64,000 bases of DNA, from positions 310,001 to 374,000 of the forward strand of contig BRON01000009.1 in NCBI GenBank assembly GCA_024345305.1. Reading direction: 5' to 3'. Shown here in pieces: positions 33,729-44,497 of this stretch. The first letter of the stretch is position 1. The number at the start of each line of letters is the position of its first letter. The notes below the pieces were generated by a model. The model was not told where the DNA came from. It did no database searches and saw only the letters and a program-made list of their open reading frames with translations. The translations under genes were made by a program, and so were the position numbers. This DNA comes from Mrakia gelida (lineage: Eukaryota > Basidiomycota > Tremellomycetes > Cystofilobasidiales > Mrakiaceae).

Positions 33729-35114
33729 TCACCACGTCGGAGCAAAGCAAAGCGACTGGTGAGCGTTCCAATGAAGCTTTCGATGAGCTGTCGAGAGAAT
33801 GAATGAGGAGCGAAGTCAGTTCCAGAAGACGAGAGATCTTCAACGCGAGAAGAACGACGCGTCGAGCTCGACAGACGGACCTTCCGAGCAGTACTGAACG
33901 ACCCGGCACTGTCGCGATAACAAGATCGAGTGTTAGATGTCGATTCCTTTGACGAGAGCTTAGGACGAAACGACTCGCCTGAGGACAAAGCCTCAACTCC
34001 TTCTCCTCGCAACAAGCCTTTCCTCCCTCGTTCGCCGCACACTCCTCGAACCCAACGCCTCGCCCGCCCATCTCTACACGCTCATCCCTTCCGGTCAACT
34101 TGGTGTCCTTCTCCCGATCTTTTTCTCCCCAGTTAAAGGGCTTCCAATTCTGTTTTTGGAGGACCTGTAGAAGGGGGACGAGCTCCTTGTTGCGAGGAAC
34201 GCTGGGACCTCCTGTGAAAGGGATGGTACCACGGTCTCGTAGGATTTTGCTGAAGTTACGAGCGAGAGAGTCGTAGCTGTACGTCATGACGCCCATGAGT
34301 ACGATGATGAGAGGTTGACTGGTCTGTGAAGGAAGAACCAACGAGAAACGGCGGCGAGCGCAAGGAGACAGAATCAGAACGCCGGGAGGAAGGATCTTTA
34401 GGATGTGGGGAAGCCAGAGATCACCAACCTCGATTTTGAAGTCCGTAAGCTCGAGTGTCAAGTTCAAGGATGAAAGCTGGAACTCGAGAGTTCCCGCGAA
34501 ATCTCTGCGAAGGAACCGAGCCGAGTACGGCGACGCGGCCGTTTTGTACAGAATTTGGGCGTCGTACGGGAGTAGATCGGAGTCAATGGCGTTGAAATCT
34601 CCGACGGTGTTGCCGTAGAAGGTCCTGAGGAAGGCGGGGGGGTAGAGGGCTTGAAACTCGGACTAGACGGAAGACGAACGCGTCTCAGCTTTTCCTCCGT
34701 CGTCTCCAGCTTCGCCCCACGAGTCTTCTCGCCTCCAGGTGAATGAGATAGGGCGCACCAAGAAGATCTGAGTAGCACAGGGTCCTTGGGAGAAGACCTC
34801 ATCGCTCTGGAGAAACAAAGAAGGGGCGAGTCGAAAGCGTCAGTTCTCGACTCGACTTCGTCAAACGCGTGTTGACGTTTTTTCGCGAGCTCACCATCGC
34901 CCTCGCTCGAACGAAGTCCTCCTTCGAAACAGGAGCGACGGCTTGAGCGTTGATTCCAGTAGAGAGCCCTAGGATCTCGCCAAAGAGCACGGAGGAGGGC
35001 TCGTCGAGAACGTGGATCTTCGAAAGCTGGTAGGAAACAAACGAAGGAGGGTCAGTGGTCCTCGAGGTCATCGAGTATCTCTCTTCTGGAAGGTATAGGA
35101 CTCACGACTGGCAT
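33729..35114 (-). CDS. MYND zinc-finger protein, copy C
   Basis: A short first coding exon (MPV) leads to LSKIHVLDEPSSVLFGEILG with LSTGINAQAVAPVSKEDFVR, then SDEVFSQGPCATQIFL, SEFQALYPPAFLRTFYGNTV and GDFNAIDSDLLPYDAQILYK. A further exon has TSQPLIIVLMGVMTYSYDSL, a variable region (PFNWGEKDREKDTK), and the finger EECAANEGGKACC... LCPQ, CRVVQYCSE, HRKLHWNAHQSLCF ending APTW. It is closest to copy A. The intron after LCPQ starts GCGAGT rather than GT (donor at 33978): phase and the position of the same intron in copy A require a GC-AG intron. An upstream non-coding exon is likely. It lies directly downstream of F-box B on the same strand. Confidence 0.75.
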
Positions 35115-35845
35115 CTGTCGAGAGTCGACACGAGGTGCTGGTTGGCTGGAGAGGTCGAGAGTAGTGTCTGTGCGAAAAGGGGGGAAGGAAGGGAAGAAGC
35201 TCGGGATGAGCTCGATCTTGTCTCGTTTTGAACTTCACTCTCTCGTTTCGACTCCTCCCCGCTCCTCGTCCTCGAAGTCCCGTCAAACTCACGTCTCTGC
35301 TTCAAGGATAGAGTGGATCAGATCTGAGGAATGGTGAGGGTTGGAGAGGAAGGAGAAGAGTAAATGGTTCGAGCGGTAGAGTCCCAAAAGCGGGAAGGTC
35401 GAGCGAGAGCGTCCTGATTCGGAAGAAGGCTTGTCGAGGTCGAGAAAGGTTCCGACTCAGCTTTCCATGGGTCGACCGAAAAGAGGGATATGCACGGCTG
35501 GATGATCATCAATAGAGCCAAAGGCGACTGCCCAGAAGAAGTTGAGTCTGACGGACGAGGGGGAGAAACAGACGACGCGTCGATCAGCTCGTGTTCGTTC
35601 TTCGCTCGACGTGCGGCCTCAACTGGAGTACATTCACTTACAGCATAGGATGGTCCTACTGAAGTTGAAAAGGTGGTATGCCAGGAGGATGAACGTGACG
35701 GACGAGAAGGATCGATCGAGGACGGGGGGTGGATTTCGAGGCGAGGACTGAACGACGCGACGCGACGACGAGGAGACGGAAAGGCGAGAGTCAGCTCAAG
35801 GTTTCACGTGAAGGGGAAGAGAAAAGATTGACGATAAGGCTCACC
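35115..35845. other. Spacer between F-box B and MYND C, with spliced 3' UTR signals
   Basis: On the minus strand a GTGAGCC donor follows the F-box B stop, an acceptor (GTCGTTCAG) sits near 35750, and a GTAAGTG donor near 35641 is followed by an acceptor near 35550. The same donor and acceptor order, with related sequence, follows F-box A at 18655-18832. This region therefore probably holds F-box B 3' UTR exons and the leader of MYND C. A short hydrophobic frame (SVTFILLAYHLFNFSRTILC) within it is not convincing as a gene. Confidence 0.45.
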
Positions 35846-36890
35846 TCAATTCTCCAGCTCAACTACAAAGAGGGACCTCCAGTTTTCCAGCATCGTGGAC
35901 ACGACCGACTCGACTTCCAACTTCTCCTCCTCCGACGAAACGACGAGGAAGATCGACCCATCCTGCATACGATCTAATCCCAAAGTGTTCGGGGACCGCC
36001 TCAGAGTCTCGAGGAAGATGGGAAGACCGACTTTGGTTCGAAGGAAGGATGCGACTCGAAGTCGAAGGACGCGTCGGACGTCTTTCGACGGCCTGGGTAG
36101 ACCTGCGAGTAGGCTTCCGTATTCGGAGTAGACCAAGCAGCCTTCAATCTCCAGAGATTGAATTCTCGACCATCCAGACAGCGGATGACAGCCCATGATC
36201 ATCCACCACATTCCTGATCCCTCGCGAACACCCCGAACGCGGTAGACGAGGTGGAGCGGGTTGAGGTAAGGGAGCAACTGGTGGACGAAGGGGAGTTCCG
36301 ATGCTTGCGCGAATGCGACGGAGAAGTGGACAGTGTGAAGAGGGATTGGATTGCTGAGGGGGATCCTGTCGAGCGAGAGGGTGCGATGATCAGGACGAGG
36401 TCTGAAGGAGGAGGATGGGGAGTTGGCGAGGTCGAGGGAGAGGGTTCGGATTTGAGAGAGCTCGAGGAGGGAGTTGATTCGGGAGGGTTTTGACAAGGTC
36501 TGGGAAAGGAAGAGAAGGGGAACTGGGTCAGGACCAGGGTGGTGAAGAAGGAGGAAGCGAGACGGAAGGAAGCGAGCTCACCTCCTGCAAGATCGACCTC
36601 TTGCAGAACAGCGCCGCCAACTGCTTGATGGACCTGACCTCGACATGTCCGTAGAGGTAAGGAGTCGAGGCTGCCAGGAAGTCCAGCGAGACTCTCCCTA
36701 GCATGGCTAACGTGTCTGCGTCCGAGTTTTCGGCGACGATGTGAAGGACATCCCAAGGCAGTTGAAGTCGAGGAGGGAGGAGCTGTCCGAGGCGGAGAGG
36801 AAGGAGGAAGAGCCAGCCAGGGTCTGAGGGTCAGTCCCGACGCCCACGTCTCCGAGAAGGGAGTAGCAAGCTCTGGCGTACCTTTGGCAT
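35846..36890 (-). CDS. F-box-like protein, copy B
   Basis: The F-box-like domain reads LPWDVLHIVAENSDADTLAM then LGRVSLDFLAASTPYLYGHV and IKQLAALFCKR. After an intron the last exon continues open: SRINSLLELSQIRTLSLDLA, LPYLNPLHLVYRVRGV, IQSLEIEGCLVYSEYGSLL, and ends MQDGSIFLVVSSEEEKLEVE... SLFVVELEN. The leucine-rich second part would be the substrate-binding side of an SCF adaptor (family knowledge). The 5' end is uncertain: an ATG at 36890 (MPK) is followed by a plausible donor and acceptor, but the join does not give the LPWDV frame. It is head-to-head with F-box C and upstream of MYND C. Its closest relative is F-box A at 17.6 kb. Confidence 0.68.
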
Positions 36891-37313
36891 GGCGACGTGA
36901 GTTGAGTCTGAGAGATATCAAGTGGGGAGCCTGTGAGGGAAGAGAGAAGGATGGAGAGGGGAGAGGAGGTGAGCTCGACGCTTTCCTCCGTCGCCTCGTC
37001 TCGCCATCGTTTCAAGAGCAAACGACTCACTAGAGAGTGATTGCCACCTGGGACGATAGAGTAGCTCTCCAATATCGAAGAAAAGAAGAAGATGGAAGAA
37101 ACGGAGCCAAATCGACGATGGGCGAGAGAGAGAAGCGGCGAAAGCGAGCTCGACCTTCTTGACTTTCGACGGCCACGACGCAACCACCCAACGTTACAGG
37201 AAACTCCTATCTCCCCGTCCACAGACTCTCCCGCCTTCCTCTTCCCTCAGAACACTCGAATCCCGAACGAGCCACCCTTCCTCGCTCCTCCAGGCCTTCC
37301 CTCGCCATCAATC
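36891..37313. promoter_or_regulatory. Bidirectional promoter of the F-box B / F-box C pair
   Basis: About 420 bases between two outward-pointing F-box genes. The central part (37092-37310) is conserved, in reverse orientation, at 17200-17440 between the F-box relic and F-box A, including GTGGCCGTCGAAAGTCAAGA and CGCCCATCGTCGATTTGGCT. Confidence 0.7.
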
Positions 37314-38259
37314 ATGAGCTCGCTCCTCCCTTCCTCCTCCCTCCCCTCCTCTCGACCCCTTCCCTTCCTCCCCATCGAGCTCAAACGCTCCATCCTCTCC
37401 CTCGCCGACACCCAAACCCTAGGGAGGTGCTGCAGAGTCAGTCTGGCTCTCCTCGAGGTCGCTTCGGAGCTGTTGTATCGAGATGTCGAGGTTGAAGGGT
37501 ACGAGAGGTTGGAGCAGATGTTCTGTGCGAGAGTGAGTCCATGTCAGATCCTTTGCTTCTGTATTCGGGCATAGTAGAGAGTCCTCAGAGCTTATTTTTG
37601 GTCTTCCTTCCACAGGAAGCGAGCTCGTCAGCTCAGGTCAACGACTTCCTCTCCCTCCAACGCATCAAGACCTTCACCTTCCTTCCCGACGCATCCCGAA
37701 CGCCCGAAAATTCGCCCTTCCTTCACTCCCACCGACACAGCGAGGGTCTCATCAAATTGGAACACTTGACCTTCAAGGATGCCTCGGATCCATCGCTGAA
37801 CTTGGTGGTCTTCTGCTGGACGCCTGGCTCTCCCCTTCAACCCAGTCCATTTTCGCCATCATGAATCCCCACTATCTCCATTTCGACGAAGGCGTCCAAC
37901 AGAAGGCATGGACTCGACTCTCCCGTCTTCGATTGGTCAATTCAATACCCAATTTTTGGCTTTCCAGCAACCTCTTCGGTTCGTCGAGGTGGACGATCTC
38001 GTCTGAGCTCTCGCACTCGTTCATCGAATTCGTCGACAGCGAACAGGCTCCAAGCGAACTCCTCCGAGATGTCAAACGCATGGTTTTGGAGGACATCAGA
38101 CCCCTTGCGGACGGGATCGTCGCGGAGGTGGTGGTGGAGTCGGAGGAGGAGAGGAACGAAGTGGACGCGTCCATGCGAGAGACGACGCCGTTTACTGCAG
38201 AGGAGATCGAGGAAAGGATGAAGCACGTCTCGATAGTGGTTAGGAAGATCGTTCTCTGA
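37314..38259 (+). pseudogene. F-box-like gene, copy C, reading frame interrupted
   Basis: Exon 1 is intact: MSSLLPSSSLPSSRPLPFLP, IELKRSILSLADTQTLGRCC, RVSLALLEVASELLYRDVEV and EGYERLEQMFCAR. Exon 2 begins EASSSAQVNDFLSLQRIKTF and stays open to a TGA at 37862. The homologous continuation (MNPHYLHFDEGV... WTRLSRLRLVNS... MKHVSIVVRKIVL) is in another frame starting at 37861. Against copies D and E the shift is explained by two single-base gains in a C run (37841-37843) and a T run (37850-37853). A 41-nt intron at 37805-37845 would also restore the frame, but it is shorter than other introns here and lacks a clear branch site. A 3' UTR intron (GTAAATCG) follows the stop, as in copy D. Confidence 0.6.
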
Positions 38260-39093
38260 GAGGTAAATCGTTCTCGGTCTGTCTTCGAACTCGCGCCGGT
38301 CGCGTCGAATTGCCGGCTGAACCAGCGCTTCTTCCCCTCTCCCTCTTCTCTCTCCAGCAACGATAGTGAGCCTTCTTCGACTCGACTCTCTATCTCTCTA
38401 CTGAATTATACATCTCGTCCAACACTGACTGACCCCGCTCTCCTTCGTCTTCGTTTTCGTCTTCCCACCAGCCACGACGTCGACGCGTCCCTTTTTCGTT
38501 CGCGCTCCCTTCCACTTCGCCTCGGAACCTAATCTCGGACTAAAGTCTCCCTTCGAAACCTCGTCTGTATACATTTTCATCCAACTCAGGTCAGCTTAAT
38601 CCCACCACCCTCTAAAGCCGACGCCGACGACGATGACGAACTGACCTTCGATTCGACGCGTCTAGATCCTCCTCAGTTCCCTCTCCCAGCTCTCAAAAAC
38701 CGACTCGATCCGCTCACGAAATACCCCACGTACATTTGACCGATCGATCTCTATGAGCTCTCTCTCTCCACTTTCCTCCCTCGCAAAACACCCACCACCC
38801 CTCTTCTCTCCTCTCCTCTCAGCCTCTTTTCTCATCTCCTCCCTCTCTCTTTTCCTCGCACGAGAAGGGTAACCATAAAAGAACTCGAGCGAGCGAGCGA
38901 GCGAAAAACAAACGAGGAACGAAACGAAACCAGCGGGAGTGGCACGACGAACGAAGAAAGAAGAAAAGAGTCCGTGGGCGTGAAGGAAAGCATAACGATA
39001 ACGAGAAGAAAGCGTAGGGGCGTGAAGTGGAATAAGCGAAGAAAGCGAGAGTGTGTGACAAGGGGAGAAAGAGGGAAAGCAAGGAAGCTACCG
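38260..39093. other. Intergenic region between F-box C and the MARVEL gene 3' ends
   Basis: About 830 bases between converging genes. It holds the spliced 3' UTR of F-box C and two further intron-like stretches with CTGAC and ACGCGT (near 38483 and 38657). The end near 38880-39090 is GA/CGAA-rich. No gene recognised. Confidence 0.45.
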
Positions 39094-41407
39094 CTACCGA
39101 TACCCTCCCGGCAACTGCTGATTGTACCCTGGTGGTGTTGGGAGTTGGCCGTACGCCTGCTGGGGTTGCTGTTGAGGTTGGTTGTAAGCCGCATAGGGAT
39201 CGCTCGGCGGTGGTGCTTGTTGGTACTGCTGAGGTTGAGGTTGGTAGTACTGCTGTTGTTGAGGAGCAGGGACGTGATGAACGTATTCGAGGGTTTGAAC
39301 GGGTGGGAGTTGAGGTGGGGGGGAAGTGAGGGCTGAGCGGATGTCGCTGACTGTAGGAGAGGATGAAAGGAGGGGTGGGGAGTGTGTGAGTGGGGGGAGG
39401 GAGGGTAGAGAAGAGGGGGAAGTGTGAGTGGGGGGAGGGAGGAGAGGGCAGGGAAAGAGGGAGGGAGAGGGAAAGAAATCGCGACTCACAAGGATCACCC
39501 CCACCCCCGTACTGCTGAGCCATCTGCATCGTCCTACTCATCCCACTACTGTTGCTCACTTCCGAACCATGCCCTCCCCCTCCCCCGCCACCTCCATACC
39601 CCTCCGGCACCGCTCCTCCAAACGCTCCGTACGCGTCCATGCTCGGTCTCGAAGTCGCGTGAGTGGTTGGGAAAGTCGAGGGATCAGCGAACGGACTGTC
39701 CTCCTGTTCCTCAGGTCGGGAGTAGCCGAGGTTGGGTTGGAGGTGAGAGGCGACGCTGCTGGATTGTTCTTTGGAAGGGTTGTAGGAGGAATCGAAGTCG
39801 TCTTCGGTGGTGGGAGGAGCGAAGGGAGCGTCTCGAGGGGCAGTTTTGCGAGTCTTGCGCCAGGCGAGGAAGGTGAAGACGACGATGACTGCCCAGGCGG
39901 CTGAGGAGGAGCAAGGACGAGATGAAAGAAGGTCAGTCAGGTTCGAGGAGAGAGAAGGAAGCGGGCCAATCGATCGAAGGAGACGCGAGCTCACCAAAAC
40001 CAAGCCAGAAGAAGATCGAGCCAGCCTTCTTGGTCCTACACCACCCGGGAAGAGCAGCGACGAAATCATCTCCTCCAGTGGTAGCATGAGGATCCGTTGA
40101 AGCGTCCTTGCATCCCTTCTGAGTGAAAGCTGGCGTTCGAAGACGGGGAGGGGAGGGACGCGATCAGCTTCGAGCTCGGTTCGTCTTCGGGAAAGGAGGG
40201 TTCGAGGATGAACGAACCTGAGATCGTCGTCACAAACGCCAACACCAACATCCCTATCACCCCGGTTCCCTCAAGGATGAACTTGACCCTCGGGATCTTG
40301 AGAGCGAGAGCGAACGAGCGAAGTTTGTCCCACCTTGGAGGAAGCGAAAGTGAAGGTCGATCAGCCCTTGAGTTCAGCTCGGTTCGTGACTTCGAGCAAC
40401 TCACTTGTCGTAAACCAATGGCACACAAAGCAAGACCGCCGAGATGAAGAAGGTGAAGAGAGAGACGAAGAGAGCGAATCCAGAGAGGCCGGCTGCAAGG
40501 GAGGAGGCTGGTCAGCTCGAGCTCGACGTTCTCTGTTCCCTCCCCTGCACTTGATTCAGAGCAGAATGAGCGAAAGCAGGTGAGTCAGGACTCACAGACA
40601 CCGATCTTCCACTTGGTCTGGAAGCTAGCTACTGCTCCGAAGCAGCAGATGCCGAGGAAGGTGAAGAAGAGCTGGAGAGGGAAGGAAGGCGGGGAGGAGA
40701 GGGAAGTGAGCTTGAGCTTGAGCTCGCAAGGAGGGGAACGAGAGTAGAGGAGAGACTCACGACGCAGGAATGGATGATGATGTCTCGCACGGGTACTTCG
40801 AGCTGTGAGAGAGAAATGGGGAACGGTCAGTTTCGAGGTTCTTGAGTCGAAGCAAGGAAAGGTGAGGAGGGAAGCGAGCTTGAGAGAGGGGTGGCGAGAG
40901 GGAGGCGAGGAGCTCAACAGCCCTTCCTCGAGTTCGCATCCCTTCCGTACGAGCTCGAAGCTCAGAGCTGAGTATATGCGTCCATCCCAAGCCAGAATCG
41001 CAGCTGGGCCCATCTCGAACGAGCCCTCTCCCTCCCTCTCGTTGAACGAACCCACGTCCTCCCTCCCTCTCCTCCCCTGTCCCTCCTCCCTTCCCTTTTC
41101 ACCCAATCGAGGACGCCTGTACTCACATCAGCCGCCCCACTCTGAGCATTCCCAATCCCTCCACTGGCGTTCCTATAAGCTGGTTCTCTCGCTTCTTCCT
41201 CGTCTCCTTCTGCATCGTGGATGCCAGCCGCTTGAGCTTTGGAGGAGGAGGACAGCTTGGAGGTTGCTTTGCCGAACATGGAAGTGAGGGCTGAGCAGCG
41301 AGAAAAGGAGGTTAGTGAGGAGAAGAAGAGGAGGGTGGGGGGTGCTGGGCGGTGAAGGAAGGAAGGAGGGACTTACAGGAAGTGAACCTCGAGAGATCGG
41401 GAGCCAT
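39094..41407 (-). CDS. Four-helix membrane protein, MARVEL-type, with P/Q/Y-rich tail
   Basis: Start MAPDLSRFTSSLTSMFGKAT, a soluble acidic segment (GIHDAEGDEEEAREPAYRNA), then LEVPVRDIIIHSCV. Four hydrophobic segments follow: LFFTFLGICCFGAVASFQ, GLSGFALFVSLFTFFISAVL, VKFILEGTGVIGMLVLAFVT and AWAVIVVFTFLAWRKTRKT. A cysteine-containing loop (TQKGCKDASTD... LPGWCRTKKAG) lies between helices 3 and 4, as in MARVEL/SUR7-type proteins of eisosomes and vesicles. The cytosolic tail is long and low-complexity (GYGGGGGGGGHG, then YYQPQPQQYQQAPPPSDPYA), ending QQLPGGYR. Exact function is unknown; a role in membrane organisation or trafficking is inferred from the fold only. Seven or more introns; frames join cleanly. 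Confidence 0.72.
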
Positions 41408-41905
41408 CGATGTTGATTGATTTCTAGGAGAGGGAGGAGGAGGGGAGAGAGAGGGCTGGTTCGGTTGAGGAGATGGGAATTCGAGAGAGGAAGCTGCGAT
41501 GGGAGAGAGAGGGCTCTGTGCGAGGAGTGAGTGCAGTAAGAGATGGGTGGATTTGGCGAGGGCCGGGTGGTGGGTGAGAGAAAGAAGGAAGGTCGAAGCT
41601 GTCCACTCCTCCCAGCTCGAACCGCGGGCGCGTCCAAGAGATCAGGACCTCTCGTTCGTCATCTCTTCGAGGCGAGAGGATTTTCTTTCAGCCTTATGAG
41701 TAAGCCACCAAATCAGCAAAGCAGCTAGCGAAGAGGTTTTCTATTTTATTGGAGAGGAGCGAGAAGGAGAAAGCGTCGTCAAGGACCGAAACCTCTCGAG
41801 CTCACCTCGCCTCGTCCGACCTCTCCGTTGCCAGCGAACGCTCACCCTTCCCATCCTCCTCTCCCTCCCTCTTCCTCTTCCTTTTTCTCGTTCGCTTGGT
41901 GATCC
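41408..41905. promoter_or_regulatory. Divergent promoter between the MARVEL gene and ERV41
   Basis: About 500 bases between outward-pointing starts. It is pyrimidine-rich before the ERV41 ATG (CTCCCTCCCTCTTCCTCTTCC) and G/A-rich next to the MARVEL gene. A short AT-rich patch lies at 41740-41750 (TTTTCTATTTTATTGG). Confidence 0.45.
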
Positions 41906-44497
41906 ATGTATCGATCCTCACCGAACTCGGGACTGGGTCTTCCCTCTACGACGTCTCATTCGTCCAGCTACGACGAGGGAGGAGCAGGAGCGAAGGCGAC
42001 TCTTCTCGATGAGCTCGATAAACTCGCGCCGTTGAAGACGTTCGATGTGAGTACGCTCGTTCTGGTTGATATATAAACTTAAGCTGACTGAATGCGTGTT
42101 TATCTTGCTCGATCTAGGCCTTCCCAAAAGTGAGTTCTTGTCCTTGAAGGTCGTAGAGAGCTCGAAAGAGACCTCGAACGAAGCTCATCTTTGAATCTCC
42201 TTCCTTCCTCCCTCTCCTCATCCTTCTCCTCTTTCTTCATCGACCTCCATCGCTTCCACCACCTCCTCCTCCATTCTCCCCTCGCTCAGGTCCAACCGAC
42301 TTATCAAACCAAATCCGCCCGAGGAGGGTTCGTGACGTTTGCGATAGCGTGGGCGTGCTTCCTTCTCGTCCTCAACGACTTGGGAGAGTACCTCTACGGA
42401 GAGGCGGACTACTCCTTCAGCGTAGATCAAGGGTGAGTGCGACATCCCTCTCGTAATCGACTAAAATTCGAGCTCGTCAGAGGGGAGGGGGAGGTGCGAT
42501 GGAAGAGACGAAGGAGCTGATCGAGTCCAATCTCCTTCCCTCCCCCCTCCCTTCGCCCTTCGTTCCTCTTCGCACCCTTTCAACATACTCAACAGGATCG
42601 GACGCGATGTTCAGCTCAACATCGATATGACTGTAGCTATGCCCTGTCACTGTAAGTTGTTTGGTCCTTCCATGTTGAGCTGAGGAGGCAGCGAGATCTC
42701 TTTCTTTGTCGAGCTCGAGCTCACCACCATCTCCTTCCTTCGACACCTTCGTATTCCCATCTCTCTTTCTTCTTCGCCCTCCTCACCTCCGCAGTCCTCA
42801 CCATTGACCTTCGAGACGCCGTAGGAGATCGAGTCTTCCTCTCCAACGACTTCACCAAGGACGGAGTGAGTCCCGTCTTTCCCTCCTTCCTCTCTCGACC
42901 ATCTCCATCCCGTCCTCGCTTTTCCTTTCCCTCTTTCCGTTTCAACCCGATCTAACGCCTCCACCCACTCAACCTCTCCCCTCTTCTCCCCTTCAGACCA
43001 ACTTCGACACCTCCCGAGCCTCCGAGTTCCAATCCTCCACCACTCCTTCCCACAACTCCAACTCTGCCTCCTCCATCATCGCCCAAACCCCTCGTCACTC
43101 CTCAGGCCTGCTCTCCCTCTTCTCCTCTTCCTCAGCAGCAACCAAACGACCCAACTCCCTCTACCGAAAGACGAGGACGCCCATCCCAGACGGACCGGCG
43201 TGCAGGTTGTACGGAAGCGTGGAGGTCAAGAAGGTGACCGCCAACCTGCATGTCACGACGCTGGGACATGGGTACATGAGCTACGAGCATACGGATCATG
43301 GATGTGAGTACTTCTCCTCGAGATGAAATGGGAGTTGGGGAAGGTGGGGAGGAGGGAGAGGGAGGCGGGAGCGGGAGGAGAGGGAAATCGAGCTGAACTG
43401 ACTTTTCGACGCGTCCCTTTGTTTCCTGTTCCGTTATCTTCCTCGCCGACTCGAAACAGTGATGAACCTCTCGCACATCATCCACGAGTGGTCCTTCGGT
43501 CCTTACTACCCCAAGATCGCTCAACCTCTGGATATGTCGATGGAGATCAGCGATAAGCGTGCGTTTCATCTCCCTCCCTTCTCCGGATCCCTCTCTTCCC
43601 CACGTCGTCTCCCTTCTCCCTCTTCACGACGCAAACCGGCCACTGACGCGTTTTTTTTTCTCGACTTTCAGCCTTCTCAATCTTCCAATACTTCCTCACC
43701 GTCGTTCCAACAACCTACATCGACGCGTCGAGGCGACGGCTCGAGACGAATCAATGTGCGTCGTCTCGCTCTTCTTTTCCTTTCTTCCTCCTTTCCATAT
43801 TTCATCGCTCTCGACCTAACATTCTTCCCTCGTACCTCGTCCTCGCAGACTCCGTAACCGACTACGTCCGACACGTCGAGCACGGACAGGGAGTTCCAGG
43901 TTCGTCGCTCTTCCTTTCCCTCCGCCGCCCTCTTCCACCCACTTCTCCTCCCCTCTCCCCTCCCCTCGACCTTTTTTTCACTCGGAGTACTGACTTGGTC
44001 CTCTTCTTCTTGTCGCGTACGTGTTCCTCCCCTTCGCGTGTGATCAGGCATCTTCTTCAAGTTCGACCTGGACAGTCTCGCTTTGACGATCCAAGAACGA
44101 ACCACGACGTTCTACCATTTCTTGGTCAGGTTGGTGGGAGTTATTGGTGAGCCGCTCGTTTCTCTATCCTCCTTCTTCCTTCCTCGTTGGCTTCTTCTCT
44201 TCATCTCCCTCCCCACCTCGCTTCGTTTCGACGCGTCCTAACCCCCTCCCCATCCCTCCCTCTCCCCTCCCTCCTCCCTCCCCTCCATGCCTCTACCCCT
44301 CCTCCACCCTTCCGATTCGCGTCTCTGCAGGAGGAGTCTGGACCTGCACAGGCTTTGCTCTCCGAGCCATCGCTCGAGCTGAGCGGGAGATCGTTCGGAA
44401 GAAGAAGGGGAAGGGGAGAGCGAGGGACGATCAGGGAGGATTGCTTTCGAGTATGGGAGCGGCGAGTAGGAGGAGTAGTGCGGTTGGCGGGTTTTAG
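41906..44497 (+). CDS. ERV41: ER-Golgi COPII vesicle protein ERV41/ERGIC2
   Basis: The exons give MYRSSPNSGLGLPSTTSHSS, then KLAPLKTFDAFPKVQPTYQT with KSARGGFVTFAIAWACFLLV (first membrane helix), LYGEADYSFSVDQG, DVQLNIDMTVAMPCHFLTID, a disordered insert, ACRLYGSVEVKKVTANLHVT, GYMSYEHTDHGLMNLSHIIH, EWSFGPYYPKIAQPLD, IFQYFLTVVPTTY, and the second helix FLVRLVGVIGGVWTCTGFAL. 'FDAFPK....Y', 'NLSHIIHEWSFG..YP....PLD' and 'GGV....' before a cytosolic tail identify the Erv41/ERGIC2 family, which cycles with Erv46 between ER and Golgi and retrieves cargo (family knowledge). AFPK comes from a 12-nt microexon. The Ser-rich lumenal insert (HNSNSASSIIAQTPRHSSGL) is longer than usual. The usual last cytosolic signal is Ser/Lys-rich here. 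Confidence 0.9.
42118..42129 (+). other. 12-nt coding microexon (ERV41, residues AFPK)
   Basis: The bases GCCTTCCCAAAA lie between an acceptor (GATCTAG) and a donor (GTGAGTTC), in phase 0 on both sides. They encode A-F-P-K of the conserved FDAFPKV motif; without them the protein would lack it but stay in frame. Confidence 0.8.

Noticed and set aside
35550..35750. Hydrophobic minus-strand peptide (SVTFILLAYHLFNF) as a small membrane-protein gene
   Set aside because: It lies in the spliced 3' UTR of F-box B, and the equivalent stretch after F-box A does not keep the peptide.
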